Shown one piece after another: positions 1 through 7,563 of a stretch of DNA of 31,423 nt. Below the pieces are notes generated by a model. That model was not told the DNA's origin. It saw only the letters and a list, made by a program, of their open reading frames with translations, and did not search any database. The translations under genes and the position numbers were made by a program. How positions within the stretch are numbered: position 1 is the first letter of the stretch; each line of letters begins with the position of its first letter. This stretch comes from JACQFK01 sp036383955 (GTDB taxonomy: Bacteria; Planctomycetota; MHYJ01; JACPRB01): the NCBI GenBank assembly GCA_036383955.1, contig DASVNH010000283.1, positions 1 through 31,423 on the forward strand, written 5' to 3'.

Positions 1-951
1 CGCCACCCCCGCCCGCCGGATCGCCCCCACCCGCCGCTCGTTGATCGACAGGTCCAGGCCCGCCAGCTCCATCGTCCCCGCGAGCCGAAGCCGGTCGCCC
101 ATCGGCGTCACCGCCACCCGGTCCTCGCTCAGGATGAACGGGACATCCACCGCCGTCGCCGGCGCGGAGAACGTCAGGCTGTAGCCCTTGCCCGGCTGGA
201 TCGGGATCTTCAGCCGCAGGTCCCGCGCGACCTCCGGCGCCCACGCCCCGGCGGCGAGCACGACCTCCTTCGCGTCGATCGGGCCCGTCGAGGTCCGCGC
301 GCGCACGCGGCGGCCGTCGACGTCGAATCCGACGACGTCCTCCGTACGGACGTCGACGCCCTTCGCCCAGCCCTGGACGAAGCGGAGGGGGTCGAGATGC
401 CCATCCTCGAGGCAGTGCACGCCGCCGACGACGTCCGTCTTCAGCCCGGGCAGCAGGGCGCGGATCGAGGGGACGTCGAGGACCTTCGTCTCCAGCCCCG
501 CGTCGCTGAGGACCTGGGCCTCGTGGATGCCGCCTTCGAAGCCCTTCGACGTCCGGAAGAGCAGGAGGAGGCCGCGGCGGGCGAGGCTTTCTTCGAAGAG
601 CGCGGCGCTGGCGCGATGGAGGTCGCGGAGCAGCGGGATCGCGCGTTCGACCCGCTTGGCGGAGCAGGCGAGGCCGAAGCGCCAGAGCCAGCCGAGGAGG
701 GCGGGGCTGAGGCGGGGTTTGATATAGAAGGGGCTTTCGGGATTGAACATCCATTTGACGCCCTGCCAGAGGGCGCCGGGGGCGGCGAGGGGGATGGCGT
801 GGCTGGGGACGACGAGCCCGGCGTTGCCGCGGGAGCAGCCGGCGGCGACGCCCCCTTTATCGACGACGGCGACCGAGCGCCCGGACGCGGCGATAAAACG
901 GGCGGCGGAGATGCCGATCACGCCGGCGCCGATGACGAGGACGTCGATCAT
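1..951 (-). CDS. FAD-dependent D-amino-acid / D-hydroxyproline dehydrogenase (DadA-like), 3' end off window
   Basis: The frame is open from an ATG at 951 to the left edge (317 codons), so the C-terminus is missing (family usually about 400-420 residues). The N-terminus carries the Rossmann FAD motif VIGAGVIG (residues about 6-13), then a DadA-like body with the motifs LEDGHLDPLRF and PIQPGKGYS. This family oxidises D-amino acids with FAD. Beside a 4-hydroxyproline epimerase and a DapA-type deaminase, the likely substrate is cis-4-hydroxy-D-proline, giving pyrroline-4-hydroxy-2-carboxylate. It is the last visible gene of the leftward GntR operon, starting 4 bp after the third membrane paralog, so it is probably translationally coupled. 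Substrate is inferred from neighbours; a general D-amino-acid dehydrogenase is the alternative. Confidence 0.85.
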   Translation of the reverse strand, partial: MIDVLVIGAGVIGISAARFIAASGRSVAVVDKGGVAAGCSRGNAGLVVPSHAIPLAAPGALWQGVKWMFNPESPFYIKPRLSPALLGWLWRFGLACSAKRVERAIPLLRDLHRASAALFEESLARRGLLLLFRTSKGFEGGIHEAQVLSDAGLETKVLDVPSIRALLPGLKTDVVGGVHCLEDGHLDPLRFVQGWAKGVDVRTEDVVGFDVDGRRVRARTSTGPIDAKEVVLAAGAWAPEVARDLRLKIPIQPGKGYSLTFSAPATAVDVPFILSEDRVAVTPMGDRLRLAGTMELAGLDLSINERRVGAIRRAGVA

Positions 952-955
952 GCTA

Positions 956-1549
956 TTAAAAAGCCTCTTCGGGCCTCAGGCGGCGGCTCACGTCGGCCGC
1001 GACGCGAAAAGGGACGACCTGAAACAGGGCGGAGCTGGCGAGGCATGCGAAGATATTAGCCTCATGGCGGGGCCCGAACGCGAAACCCGCGGCGGCGATC
1101 AGGGCGGCCGCGACGAGGTAGAACGCGGCGGGCCGGATCCATTCGCCGCGGAAGCGGGGCCGGAGCGAGGCTACGTGGGCCGCCGTCTGGAAGAAGATCG
1201 TCGCGATCAGGAGGGGCAGGACATGGCCGCTCTCGCCGATCGTTCGCGCGACCGTGACCCAGGTGGTCGCGGGATCCCGCGTCATCGAAACGACGGCGAT
1301 GTAGAAGCTCATGAACCCCGCCAGCAGGCCCACGAGGGGGGAGGCGACGAGCGTGAGCCAGACCCGGGTCGAGAGGACGGCGCCCAGCGCGCCGCCGGCG
1401 GCCAGGAAGGCGGTCAGCGCGACGAAGCCGACCAGCTCGCGCCGCATGAGGAGGACCGCCACCGCGCCGCCGCCGGCCGCGCCGGCGACCGCGGCGAGCG
1501 CCGGGAAAAGAACCCAGCGGACGACGGGCGGGAACGGGTGCGCCTTCAC
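956..1549 (-). CDS. polytopic membrane protein, tandem paralog 3 of 3, unknown family
   Basis: A protein of 197 residues starting at GTG (1549), which overlaps the stop of the preceding paralog in a GTGA arrangement. It begins HPFPPVVRWVLFPALA and ends RRLRPEEAF, almost the same boundaries as its two upstream neighbours, while the interior has diverged. About five or six hydrophobic helices are visible. I do not recognise the family. Sitting between a hydroxyproline-type GntR regulator and a D-hydroxyproline dehydrogenase, the three paralogs might form a membrane complex, possibly for uptake, but nothing in the sequence proves transport. A start further upstream in the same frame would run through the preceding gene and is rejected. 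Confidence 0.75.
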   Translation of the reverse strand: MKAHPFPPVVRWVLFPALAAVAGAAGGGAVAVLLMRRELVGFVALTAFLAAGGALGAVLSTRVWLTLVASPLVGLLAGFMSFYIAVVSMTRDPATTWVTVARTIGESGHVLPLLIATIFFQTAAHVASLRPRFRGEWIRPAAFYLVAAALIAAAGFAFGPRHEANIFACLASSALFQVVPFRVAADVSRRLRPEEAF

Positions 1550-2130
1550 GCGGCCTCCGGAGGTCGGAGTCGTCGCGCGACGGCCACCGCCGCGACGACG
1601 GCGGGGACTTGGGCGCAAATCGACAGCGCCAGCGTCGCGCCGACGGGGAGCATCCCCGCTCCCCTCGGCGCGAGCAGGGCGGTGAGGGCGAAGGAGAGGA
1701 GCCCGAAGCCGGTGGCCAGGGCGACGCCCGGTCTCCAGCCTCGGATCGACGTCGTCCGGTGGACGATCGTCTGCGCCAGCGGCACCCAGCCGACGAGCAC
1801 GAGGCCGCGCGCGTCCTGAAGGATCCGCGTCAACAGGACCCAGGGCCGGATCGCGCCTCCGCGTTCCAGGGCCTCGACGACGGCCACGCCGGTCGAAGCG
1901 GTCAGCACCCCGAGGATCGGAGCGCCGAGGAGGCAGATCCACGCGCGGGAGCTGAGCATCGACGCGAGACCGGCGCCGGCGCTGAGGCAGCCGCCGATGA
2001 CGATGAGCCGCGTCGCGCTCGCCTCGCCGGCCAGCGAGACCCCCAGGACTCCGCCCGCCGCCCCCGCGAGCCCGGCAAGCGCCGGAAACAGCGCCCAGCG
2101 CACGACCGGCGGGTAGGGGTGTTCTCTCAC
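1546..2130 (-). CDS. polytopic membrane protein, tandem paralog 2 of 3, unknown family
   Basis: A protein of 194 residues from a GTG at 2130 that overlaps the stop of paralog 1 (GTGA). The N-terminus HPYPPVVRWALFPALAGLAG and the C-terminus RRLRPPEAA are nearly identical to paralog 1. Roughly six hydrophobic segments are seen, with a charged loop in the middle (ALERGGAIRPW). The open frame continues upstream to 2520, but that extension is Arg-rich and overlaps paralog 1 out of frame, so the GTG is preferred. Function is unknown. It shares coupling, size and topology with its neighbours, which suggests subunits made in equal amounts. Confidence 0.75.
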   Translation of the reverse strand: MREHPYPPVVRWALFPALAGLAGAAGGVLGVSLAGEASATRLIVIGGCLSAGAGLASMLSSRAWICLLGAPILGVLTASTGVAVVEALERGGAIRPWVLLTRILQDARGLVLVGWVPLAQTIVHRTTSIRGWRPGVALATGFGLLSFALTALLAPRGAGMLPVGATLALSICAQVPAVVAAVAVARRLRPPEAA

Positions 2131-2708
2131 GCGGCCTCCGGAGGTCGGAGGCGCCGAGCGACGCCCCTGGCTGCCAGGACGGCCGGGACCTGGGCGAGCG
2201 TGGATGCCGACAGGAGTCCCGCCACCGCGAAGTTCCAGAGCTGCGGTGGCAGGAGCAGCCCAAGAGCGAACGAGAGCGTCGCGACAGCTATCCCGGACCC
2301 GAGAACGATGGGCCATGACCGCCGAAGGGCGAGCCGATGGACGGCGGCCTGCAGCAGGTCCACCGTGCCAAACAAGAGAGGGACGCTGAGCTCGTTCATC
2401 ATATGGTTGATGATCCGCCGCGGATTCGGAGGATCGCCGCTCTCGACCGTGTCCATGCACGCGAGTCCCGTCACCAGCACGAAGAGCCCGAAGGCAGGAG
2501 CGGCCAGAAGACAGGGCCATGCGTACATCGTGAGCATCGACGCGAGGGCCGCGCCCATGCTGAGCGCCCCCGTCATGACCACCGGCCAGACGTCCATGCC
2601 TAGACCGCCGAGGCTCGCTCCCAGCGCGCCCCCGACGCCTCCCGCGAGCCCGGCAAGCGCCGGAAACAGCGCCCAGCGCACGACGGGCGGGAAGGGGTGC
2701 GCGATCAT
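2127..2708 (-). CDS. polytopic membrane protein, tandem paralog 1 of 3, unknown family
   Basis: A protein of 193 residues with an ATG at 2708 preceded by a G-rich Shine-Dalgarno-like stretch (GGGGGGAGAC). Hydrophobic helices lie near residues 10-33, 37-60, 63-85, 110-128, 131-152 and 155-180, giving about six membrane passes. It begins with HPFPPVVRW and ends RRLRPPEAA. It is the first of three tandem copies and follows the GntR regulator after about 60 bp of repeat-rich DNA. No transporter signature is recognisable. The protein may be a small membrane component specific to this hydroxyproline locus. Confidence 0.78.
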   Translation of the reverse strand: MIAHPFPPVVRWALFPALAGLAGGVGGALGASLGGLGMDVWPVVMTGALSMGAALASMLTMYAWPCLLAAPAFGLFVLVTGLACMDTVESGDPPNPRRIINHMMNELSVPLLFGTVDLLQAAVHRLALRRSWPIVLGSGIAVATLSFALGLLLPPQLWNFAVAGLLSASTLAQVPAVLAARGVARRLRPPEAA

Positions 2709-2716
2709 ACCCGTCT

Positions 2717-2771
2717 CCCCCCGGGGGCGGGGGGATCCCTTCGAGATTCGAGATTCTTGATTCGAGATTCT
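2717..2771. repeat. C/G palindrome followed by direct repeats of CGAGATT
   Basis: The spacer between the GntR gene and membrane paralog 1 holds a palindromic CCCCCGGGGG block, followed by the heptamer CGAGATT three times (within TTCGAGATTCGAGATTC and again in GATTCGAGATTC). It resembles the C/G core plus microrepeat design seen at 7419 and 13140, but without a matching inverted arm. Confidence 0.6.
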
Positions 2772-3732
2772 ACAACCGCGCCGAGGGCGCGGTGGGGATC
2801 TCGGGCCACTTCTGCACCGGCAGGCCGGCCAGGCGGTCCATCATGCGGCGCATCGCGGGCCGCTGGGCGCGGATGTGCTCCGCCATCTCCTCGCGGGCGC
2901 GCGGCCAGCGGCCGGCGAGCATCGACTCGACGATCTTGCGGTGCTGCTTCGCCATCTCCGAGGTGACCGACGCCCCGAGCGCGGCGTAGTAGAACAGCGT
3001 CGTGAAGTACGCGCCGTGGCGGCTGAAGAAGTCCTGGATGTAGCGGTTCTCCGCCTTCTCCACGATGTACGCGTGCAGCTCGGCGTCCACCTTCGGCCGC
3101 TCGCCCGACACCACGTTGTCCTCCAGGATCCGCGCGAGATCGGCCTTCGCCACCCGCTCCCGGCACAGGTCCAGCGCCTTCAGCTCCAGGAGCTCCCGGA
3201 CCTCCAGGTACGCCCGCATGTCCTCCTCGCGGAACGGCCGGACCCGCCAGCCCCGCCGCGGGACGTGCTCGAGGATCCCCGACGCCGTGAGCCGCGACAG
3301 CACGTGCCGCAGCAGCGTCCGGCCGATCCCGTACTTCTCCGCCGTGACCTCCTCCCGCATGAACTCCTCGCGGCCGAGCAGGCTCAGCTTCATGACGTCC
3401 CGCGCGATGATCTGGTCCCACGCCCCGGGCGGCAGGACGTCCTCCCGCTTCGCGTGAGGGATCCTCCCGACGGCCTCCGCCTCCACCGCCAGCCGGCCGT
3501 TGGGCTCCTTGCGCAGCAGGCGCTGCTCGATCAGGTCCTCGACGGCCTGCCGCACCGGCGTGAGGCTTACGCCGTACTTCGAGGAGAGGTCGCGGAGGGT
3601 GAGGCAGTCCGGGACGTCGTTGCCGCTGAGGATCCGGGCCTTCAGGTCCTCCCGGATATAGGCCGCGATCGTCACGTACGCCGATCTTACCCCCGCGCGA
3701 CGGAATCGGTCAAACGCCCGGGGTGTTGACAT
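2770..3732 (-). CDS. GntR/FadR-type regulator with two winged helices and an FCD domain
   Basis: A protein of 320 residues. A GntR winged helix covers about residues 18-83 (LTLRDLSSKYGVSLTPVRQA). A second winged-helix segment lies at about 105-167 (EEVTAEKYGIGRTLLRHVLS, then GWRVRPF), followed by an all-helical FCD ligand domain with HAYIVEKAENRYIQDFF and a later QHRKIVESML helix supplying likely metal-binding histidines. FCD regulators usually carry only one winged helix and about 230 residues, so this one is enlarged. It diverges from the peptidase/epimerase genes and heads the leftward operon, so it probably senses hydroxyproline or a breakdown product and represses both sides. The ATG at 3732 sits inside the operator palindrome. 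A GTG at codon 20 (VTIAAYIRED) is an alternative start. Confidence 0.88.
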   Translation of the reverse strand: MSTPRAFDRFRRAGVRSAYVTIAAYIREDLKARILSGNDVPDCLTLRDLSSKYGVSLTPVRQAVEDLIEQRLLRKEPNGRLAVEAEAVGRIPHAKREDVLPPGAWDQIIARDVMKLSLLGREEFMREEVTAEKYGIGRTLLRHVLSRLTASGILEHVPRRGWRVRPFREEDMRAYLEVRELLELKALDLCRERVAKADLARILEDNVVSGERPKVDAELHAYIVEKAENRYIQDFFSRHGAYFTTLFYYAALGASVTSEMAKQHRKIVESMLAGRWPRAREEMAEHIRAQRPAMRRMMDRLAGLPVQKWPEIPTAPSARL

Positions 3733-3747
3733 TGTATACTATATAAC
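3726..3747. promoter_or_regulatory. divergent promoter and GntR-type operator
   Basis: The short gap between the divergent GntR and peptidase genes contains ATTGTATACTAT (3731-3742), one mismatch from the palindrome ATTGTATACAAT that resembles known FadR-subfamily operators (TNGT-N-ACNA type). The same AT-rich bases supply -10 boxes both ways: TATACT (3735-3740, + strand) and TATAGT (3743-3738, - strand). Start codons lie about 7 and 6 bases away, so both transcripts would be nearly leaderless, and regulator binding would block both promoters. Confidence 0.6.
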
Positions 3748-5019
3748 ATGTTGAGCTTCCCCCCTGAAGAGTTCGCCGCGCGGCGGCGCCGCGTCCGCGC
3801 GGCGATCGGCCGCGACGCCCGCGCGCTCGTGCGCGGCGCGGGGCCGGTCCGGAGCTTCGACGTCTTCCGCCAGACCAACGAGTTCCACTATCTCTGCGGC
3901 GTCGAGACGCCCGGGGCCGCCCTCCTCATCGGCGACGTCACCACCCTCTACCTGCCGCGCCGCGACGAGAAGACCGCCCGGAGCGACGGCGACGTCCTGC
4001 ACGCCGACGCGCCCGACGAGGCCCGCCGCGCCACCGGCGTCGACGAGGTCCGCCCGATCGACACCCTGGCGCCGACCGGCCCGCTGTACGTCCCGCGCAT
4101 GCCTCCCGAGGGGCGCTATCAATCCCGCGACGTCCTCCTGCGCGTCCCCGGCGAGGACCCGGACCAGGCCTTCTACGAAAGCCTGAAGGGCGAGCTTCGC
4201 GATCTTTCGCCGATCCTGGACGATCTTCGTTTGATCAAGAGCCCGCGCGAGCTCGCCGTGCTGCGGCAGGCCGGCCGGCTCTCCGCGCTGGGGGTCGTCG
4301 AAGCCATGCGCTGCACGCGCCCCGGCGTCCGCGAGGCCGAGCTGGTGGCCGTCGCGGAATACGTCCACCGCGTGAACGGCTCCGCGGGGGAGGGCTACGC
4401 GCCGATCGCCCCGTCCGGTCCGCGGGTCTGGCATCCGCACTGGTTCCGCAACGACGGCGTCCTCGCCGCCGGAGACTGGGTGCTGCTCGACTGCGCGCCC
4501 GACCTGGGCTACTACACGAGCGACATCGGCCGCCTCTGGCCGGTGAGCGGGCGCTTCTCGCCCCTCCAGCGGCAGCTGTACGGGTTCATGACCGCCTGGC
4601 ACCGGGCCCTGCTCCGCCGGATCAAGCCCGGCCTGCTCCCCGCCGCCGTGCTCGCGGAGGCCGCCGCCGAGATGGAGGACGTGATCGCCCTGACGCGCTT
4701 CGAATCCCCGGCGCACGAAGCGGGCGCGCGTGCTACGTTGAAGTATCGCGGCCATCTCTCGCATCCGGTCGGCATGGCCGTGCACGACGTGGGGGACTAT
4801 TGGAAGCGCCCGTTCGCGCCCGGCCTGGTGTTCGCGGTGGATCCCCAGATGTGGATCCCCGAGGAGAAGATCTACGTCCGGGTGGAAGACACGGTCGCCG
4901 TGACCGAGACGGGCGTGGAGATCCTGACCGCCGCGGCGCCCCTCGACGCGGAGGCCGTGGAAAAGGCGGTCGGCGGCGGCGGCCTGCTCCAGGCGTTCCC
5001 GCCTTTGGAGGTTCGATGA
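3748..5019 (+). CDS. M24 metallopeptidase, Xaa-Pro aminopeptidase (aminopeptidase P) type
   Basis: A protein of 423 residues with an N-terminal creatinase/aminopeptidase-P domain (about 1-165) and a pita-bread M24 domain (about 168-400). Candidate metal ligands are D248 (LLDCAPD), D259 (YTSDIGR), H339 (HLSHPVGM), D365 (FAVDPQMW) and E380 (RVEDT). The fourth ligand is normally Glu (IEPG); here it is Asp in VDPQMW. The family cleaves an N-terminal residue before proline or hydroxyproline, fitting release of Hyp from collagen-type peptides for the enzymes that follow. No signal peptide is seen, so it acts on imported peptides. It overlaps the next gene by an ATGA. A proline dipeptidase role cannot be excluded. 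Confidence 0.88.
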   Translation: MLSFPPEEFAARRRRVRAAIGRDARALVRGAGPVRSFDVFRQTNEFHYLCGVETPGAALLIGDVTTLYLPRRDEKTARSDGDVLHADAPDEARRATGVDEVRPIDTLAPTGPLYVPRMPPEGRYQSRDVLLRVPGEDPDQAFYESLKGELRDLSPILDDLRLIKSPRELAVLRQAGRLSALGVVEAMRCTRPGVREAELVAVAEYVHRVNGSAGEGYAPIAPSGPRVWHPHWFRNDGVLAAGDWVLLDCAPDLGYYTSDIGRLWPVSGRFSPLQRQLYGFMTAWHRALLRRIKPGLLPAAVLAEAAAEMEDVIALTRFESPAHEAGARATLKYRGHLSHPVGMAVHDVGDYWKRPFAPGLVFAVDPQMWIPEEKIYVRVEDTVAVTETGVEILTAAAPLDAEAVEKAVGGGGLLQAFPPLEVR

Positions 5020-5906
5020 ACGTCGACTGGGCGGGCGTCTATCCCGCCGCCACCACCGCGTTCCGCGCGGACGAGTCGCTCGACCTGGCGGCCGTCGTCA
5101 AGCACCTCGACTTCCTCGCGCGCGCCGGCGTCCACGGCCTCGTCGTCCTCGGCACCGTCGGCGAGAGCGCCTCGCTCTCCTACGAGGAGAAGCTCGACGT
5201 CCTCCGCGCCGCGGTGGACGTCGCCGACATCCCCGTCATCGCCGGCGTGTCCCAGACCACGACGCGCGAGGCGGTCCGCTTCGCGCGGGACGCGGAGACG
5301 GCGGGCGTCGACGGCCTCATGGTCCTCCCGGCGACGCTCTACCCGTCGGACGCGCGCGAGACGGTCGCGCACTTCCGGAGCGTGGCGCGCGCGAGCGGGC
5401 TGCCGGTCCTCTGCTACAACAATCCGGTGGCGTACGGCGTCGACCTGACCCCGCGGATGTTCGCGGAGCTCGCGGACGAAAAGACGCTGGTCGCGATCAA
5501 GGAGTCGTCGGACGATCCGCGGCGGATCACCGACCTGGTGAACGAGGTCGGGGATCGATACGCGATCCTGGGCGGCGTGGACGACCTCGTGCTCGAGAGC
5601 GCGATGCTGGGCGCGCGCGGCTGGATCTCCGGGCTGACGAACGCGTTCCCCCGGGAGAGCCTCGCGCTCTGGGACCTCGCCGTGAGCGGCCGCTGGGACG
5701 AGGCCGTGAAGCTCTACCGCTGGTTCACGCCGCTGCTCCACCTCGACGCGCATCCCAAGCTCGTGCAGTACATCAAGCTCGCGATGGCCGAGGCCGGCCT
5801 GGGCACGGAGACCTGCCGCGCCCCCCGGCTCCGCCTCGAAGGCGAGGAGCGGGCCCGCGTCCTGGACCTCATCCGCAAGGCGGTGGCGCATGCCGCGGCG
5901 CGTTGA
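5016..5906 (+). CDS. DapA-family lyase, probable pyrroline-4-hydroxy-2-carboxylate deaminase
   Basis: A protein of 296 residues, a normal size for the dihydrodipicolinate synthase/N-acetylneuraminate lyase fold. The start is the ATG overlapping the preceding stop; the same frame is open upstream but only through the peptidase gene. Schiff-base Lys162 lies in VAIKESSDD, Tyr134 in LCYNNP and the substrate-carboxylate loop is GTVGES (46-51). In hydroxyproline pathways a DapA-family enzyme (LhpC type) deaminates pyrroline-4-hydroxy-2-carboxylate to 2-oxoglutarate semialdehyde. Position between an Xaa-Pro peptidase and a 4-Hyp epimerase supports this over lysine biosynthesis. It overlaps the epimerase gene by 17 bp. 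Confidence 0.85.
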   Translation: MNVDWAGVYPAATTAFRADESLDLAAVVKHLDFLARAGVHGLVVLGTVGESASLSYEEKLDVLRAAVDVADIPVIAGVSQTTTREAVRFARDAETAGVDGLMVLPATLYPSDARETVAHFRSVARASGLPVLCYNNPVAYGVDLTPRMFAELADEKTLVAIKESSDDPRRITDLVNEVGDRYAILGGVDDLVLESAMLGARGWISGLTNAFPRESLALWDLAVSGRWDEAVKLYRWFTPLLHLDAHPKLVQYIKLAMAEAGLGTETCRAPRLRLEGEERARVLDLIRKAVAHAAAR

Positions 5907-6789
5907 GGTCGTCGACTCCCACACGGGCGGCGAGCCCACCCGGGTCGTCGTCGCCGGCGGGCCCGACCTCGGGACGGGTTCCGTCCGCGAGCGCCTCGCC
6001 CGCTTCGCGCGGGAGCACGACCGCTTCCGCTCCGCCGTGGTCAACGAGCCGCGGGGCTCCGACGTCCTGGTCGGCGCGCTGCTCCTGGAGCCGTCCGGGG
6101 TGATCTTCTTCAACAACGTCGGCACGATCGGCATGTGCGGCCACGGCACGATGGGGGTCGTCGTCACGCTGCAGCACCTGAAACGGCTCGTGCCCGCGCG
6201 GCTCGAGACGGCCGTCGGCGCCGTGGACGTCGAAGCCCTCGGCGGCGGCCGGGTCCGCGTCGGCAACGTCCCGAGCTGGCGGACGATGAAGGACGTCAAG
6301 CTCGACGTCCCCGGCCATGGCGTGGTGACGGGGGACGTCGCGTGGGGCGGCAACTGGTTCTTTCTCGCGGAGATCGGGGAGCTCGGGCCGATCGACCGCC
6401 TGACGGCGCTGAGCTGGGCGATCCGGCGCGAACTGGTCCGGCGGGGGATCGCGGGCGAGGGCGGCGCGGAGATCGACCACATCGAGCTGTTCGGGCCGTC
6501 GAAGGTCGCCGACAGCCGCAACTTCGTCCTCTGCCCGGGCGGGGCCTACGACCGCTCGCCGTGCGGGACGGGGACGAGCGCGAAGGTCGCCTGCCTGATC
6601 GCGGACGGGAAGCTCCGCGAAGGCCAGGTCTGGCGGCAGGAGAGCGTGATCGGGAGCGTCTTCGAGGCGTCGGGTCGGATCGTCGAGGGCCGCGTGCGGC
6701 CGACGATCACGGGCTCGGCCTTCGTCACCGCGGAGTCCACGCTGCTCCTGGATCCGGAAGACCCCTTCGTGGAGGGGATCCGATGCTGA
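5890..6789 (+). CDS. 4-hydroxyproline 2-epimerase (proline racemase family)
   Basis: A protein of 299 residues, typical for the proline racemase fold. Both catalytic positions are cysteine: C83 in GMCGHGTMG and C225 in SPCGTGTSAK. Two cysteines mark an epimerase or racemase; the trans-3-hydroxyproline dehydratase branch has Ser or Thr at the first site. The stretch AWGGNWFF (about 151-158) is typical of 4-hydroxyproline epimerases. The reaction inverts C2 of trans-4-hydroxy-L-proline to cis-4-hydroxy-D-proline, the substrate of the dehydrogenase at the left edge of the window. It is translationally coupled on both sides (17-bp overlap before, 7-bp after). True proline racemase activity is less likely in this context. 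Confidence 0.92.
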   Translation: MPRRVEVVDSHTGGEPTRVVVAGGPDLGTGSVRERLARFAREHDRFRSAVVNEPRGSDVLVGALLLEPSGVIFFNNVGTIGMCGHGTMGVVVTLQHLKRLVPARLETAVGAVDVEALGGGRVRVGNVPSWRTMKDVKLDVPGHGVVTGDVAWGGNWFFLAEIGELGPIDRLTALSWAIRRELVRRGIAGEGGAEIDHIELFGPSKVADSRNFVLCPGGAYDRSPCGTGTSAKVACLIADGKLREGQVWRQESVIGSVFEASGRIVEGRVRPTITGSAFVTAESTLLLDPEDPFVEGIRC

Positions 6790-7418
6790 TGCTGGCGCTG
6801 GTCCTCCAGAACGTCCCGACGTCCCAGTACGAGCCGCGGACGCTCGAAGGCTGGGGCGTAAAGGTGAACAAGGACCTGGGGGAGTCGCCGGCGATCGCGC
6901 TGCTGGGGGAGAAGCTGCGGGAGGTCGCGCGGCTCGTGCCGGCGGGCCCGCTCGCCAAGCTGCGCGAGGTGCCGCTCTGGCTCGGCGTGGACGACTACAT
7001 CGAGAAGCGCGCCTGCTACCACCCGAACGCGGGCTGGCTCAAGGACAAGGGCCTGAATCCCGACAAGGCGAAGGCGGTGGAGATCGGCTGCGCCGCGGAG
7101 TTCCTGAAGGCGGTCCGCGACCAGCCCATGATGCTCCTCCACGAGCTCGCCCACGCCTACCACGACCGCGTGCTCTCGTTCGACCACGCCGAGATCCGCG
7201 CCGCCTTCGCGAAAGCCAAGGAGGCCGGGATCTACGACGCCGTGCTGCGCTGCAACGGCAAGCGCGAGAAAGCCTACGCGGTGTCCAATCACCACGAGTA
7301 CTTCGCCGAGGCCTCGGAGGCCTGGTTCGGCCAGAACGACTTCTACCCCTTCGTCCGCGCCGAGCTCCGCGAGCACGACCCCGCGCTCTTCGAGATCCTG
7401 AAGAACGTCTGGAAGTGA
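6783..7418 (+). CDS. putative zinc metallopeptidase with HELAHAYH motif
   Basis: A protein of 211 residues starting at an ATG that overlaps the epimerase stop by 7 bp. The zincin helix HELAHAYH (H120, E121, H124) is followed 45 residues later by NHHEYFAEASEAWF, whose Glu172 or Glu176 is the likely third zinc ligand, then QNDFYPFVRAELREHDP. This arrangement recalls the anthrax-lethal-factor-like clan of gluzincins found as small stand-alone bacterial proteins. The first 12 residues are hydrophobic (MLMLALVLQNVP) but lack basic residues, so export is uncertain. As last gene of the hydroxyproline operon it may process proline-rich or collagen peptides; the substrate is unknown. Confidence 0.75.
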   Translation: MLMLALVLQNVPTSQYEPRTLEGWGVKVNKDLGESPAIALLGEKLREVARLVPAGPLAKLREVPLWLGVDDYIEKRACYHPNAGWLKDKGLNPDKAKAVEIGCAAEFLKAVRDQPMMLLHELAHAYHDRVLSFDHAEIRAAFAKAKEAGIYDAVLRCNGKREKAYAVSNHHEYFAEASEAWFGQNDFYPFVRAELREHDPALFEILKNVWK

Positions 7419-7545
7419 GGACCAGGACCAGGACCAGGACGGTCGCCCCCTCGCCCCCCTGGGGGGACGGCACGGGGCGCCCCGCGTCGCCACCCCCCGG
7501 GGGGCGGGGGGATGAATCCTGGTCCTGGTCCTGGTCCTGGTCCTG
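7419..7545. repeat. long inverted repeat with tandem-hexamer arms and C/G core
   Basis: The left arm (7419-7440) is three to four copies of ACCAGG. The right arm (7517-7545) is its reverse complement, CCTGGT repeated over four times, giving at least 22 perfect base pairs around a 76-nt loop. The loop holds two smaller palindromes, CCCCCCTGGGGGG and CCCCCCGGGGGG. It directly follows the zincin stop, so it could terminate the operon; it has no T-tract. Confidence 0.85.
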
Positions 7546-7563
7546 CTTGAAAGGTTGACACTC

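Noticed and set aside
3726..3731. TTGACA resembling a -35 box before the M24 peptidase
   Set aside because: It is only 3 bases from the TATACT -10 candidate, and a -10 at normal spacing would fall inside the coding region.
7419..7545. Tandem repeats resembling a CRISPR array
   Set aside because: The repeat unit is 6 bp with no spacers and the two blocks are inverted relative to each other.
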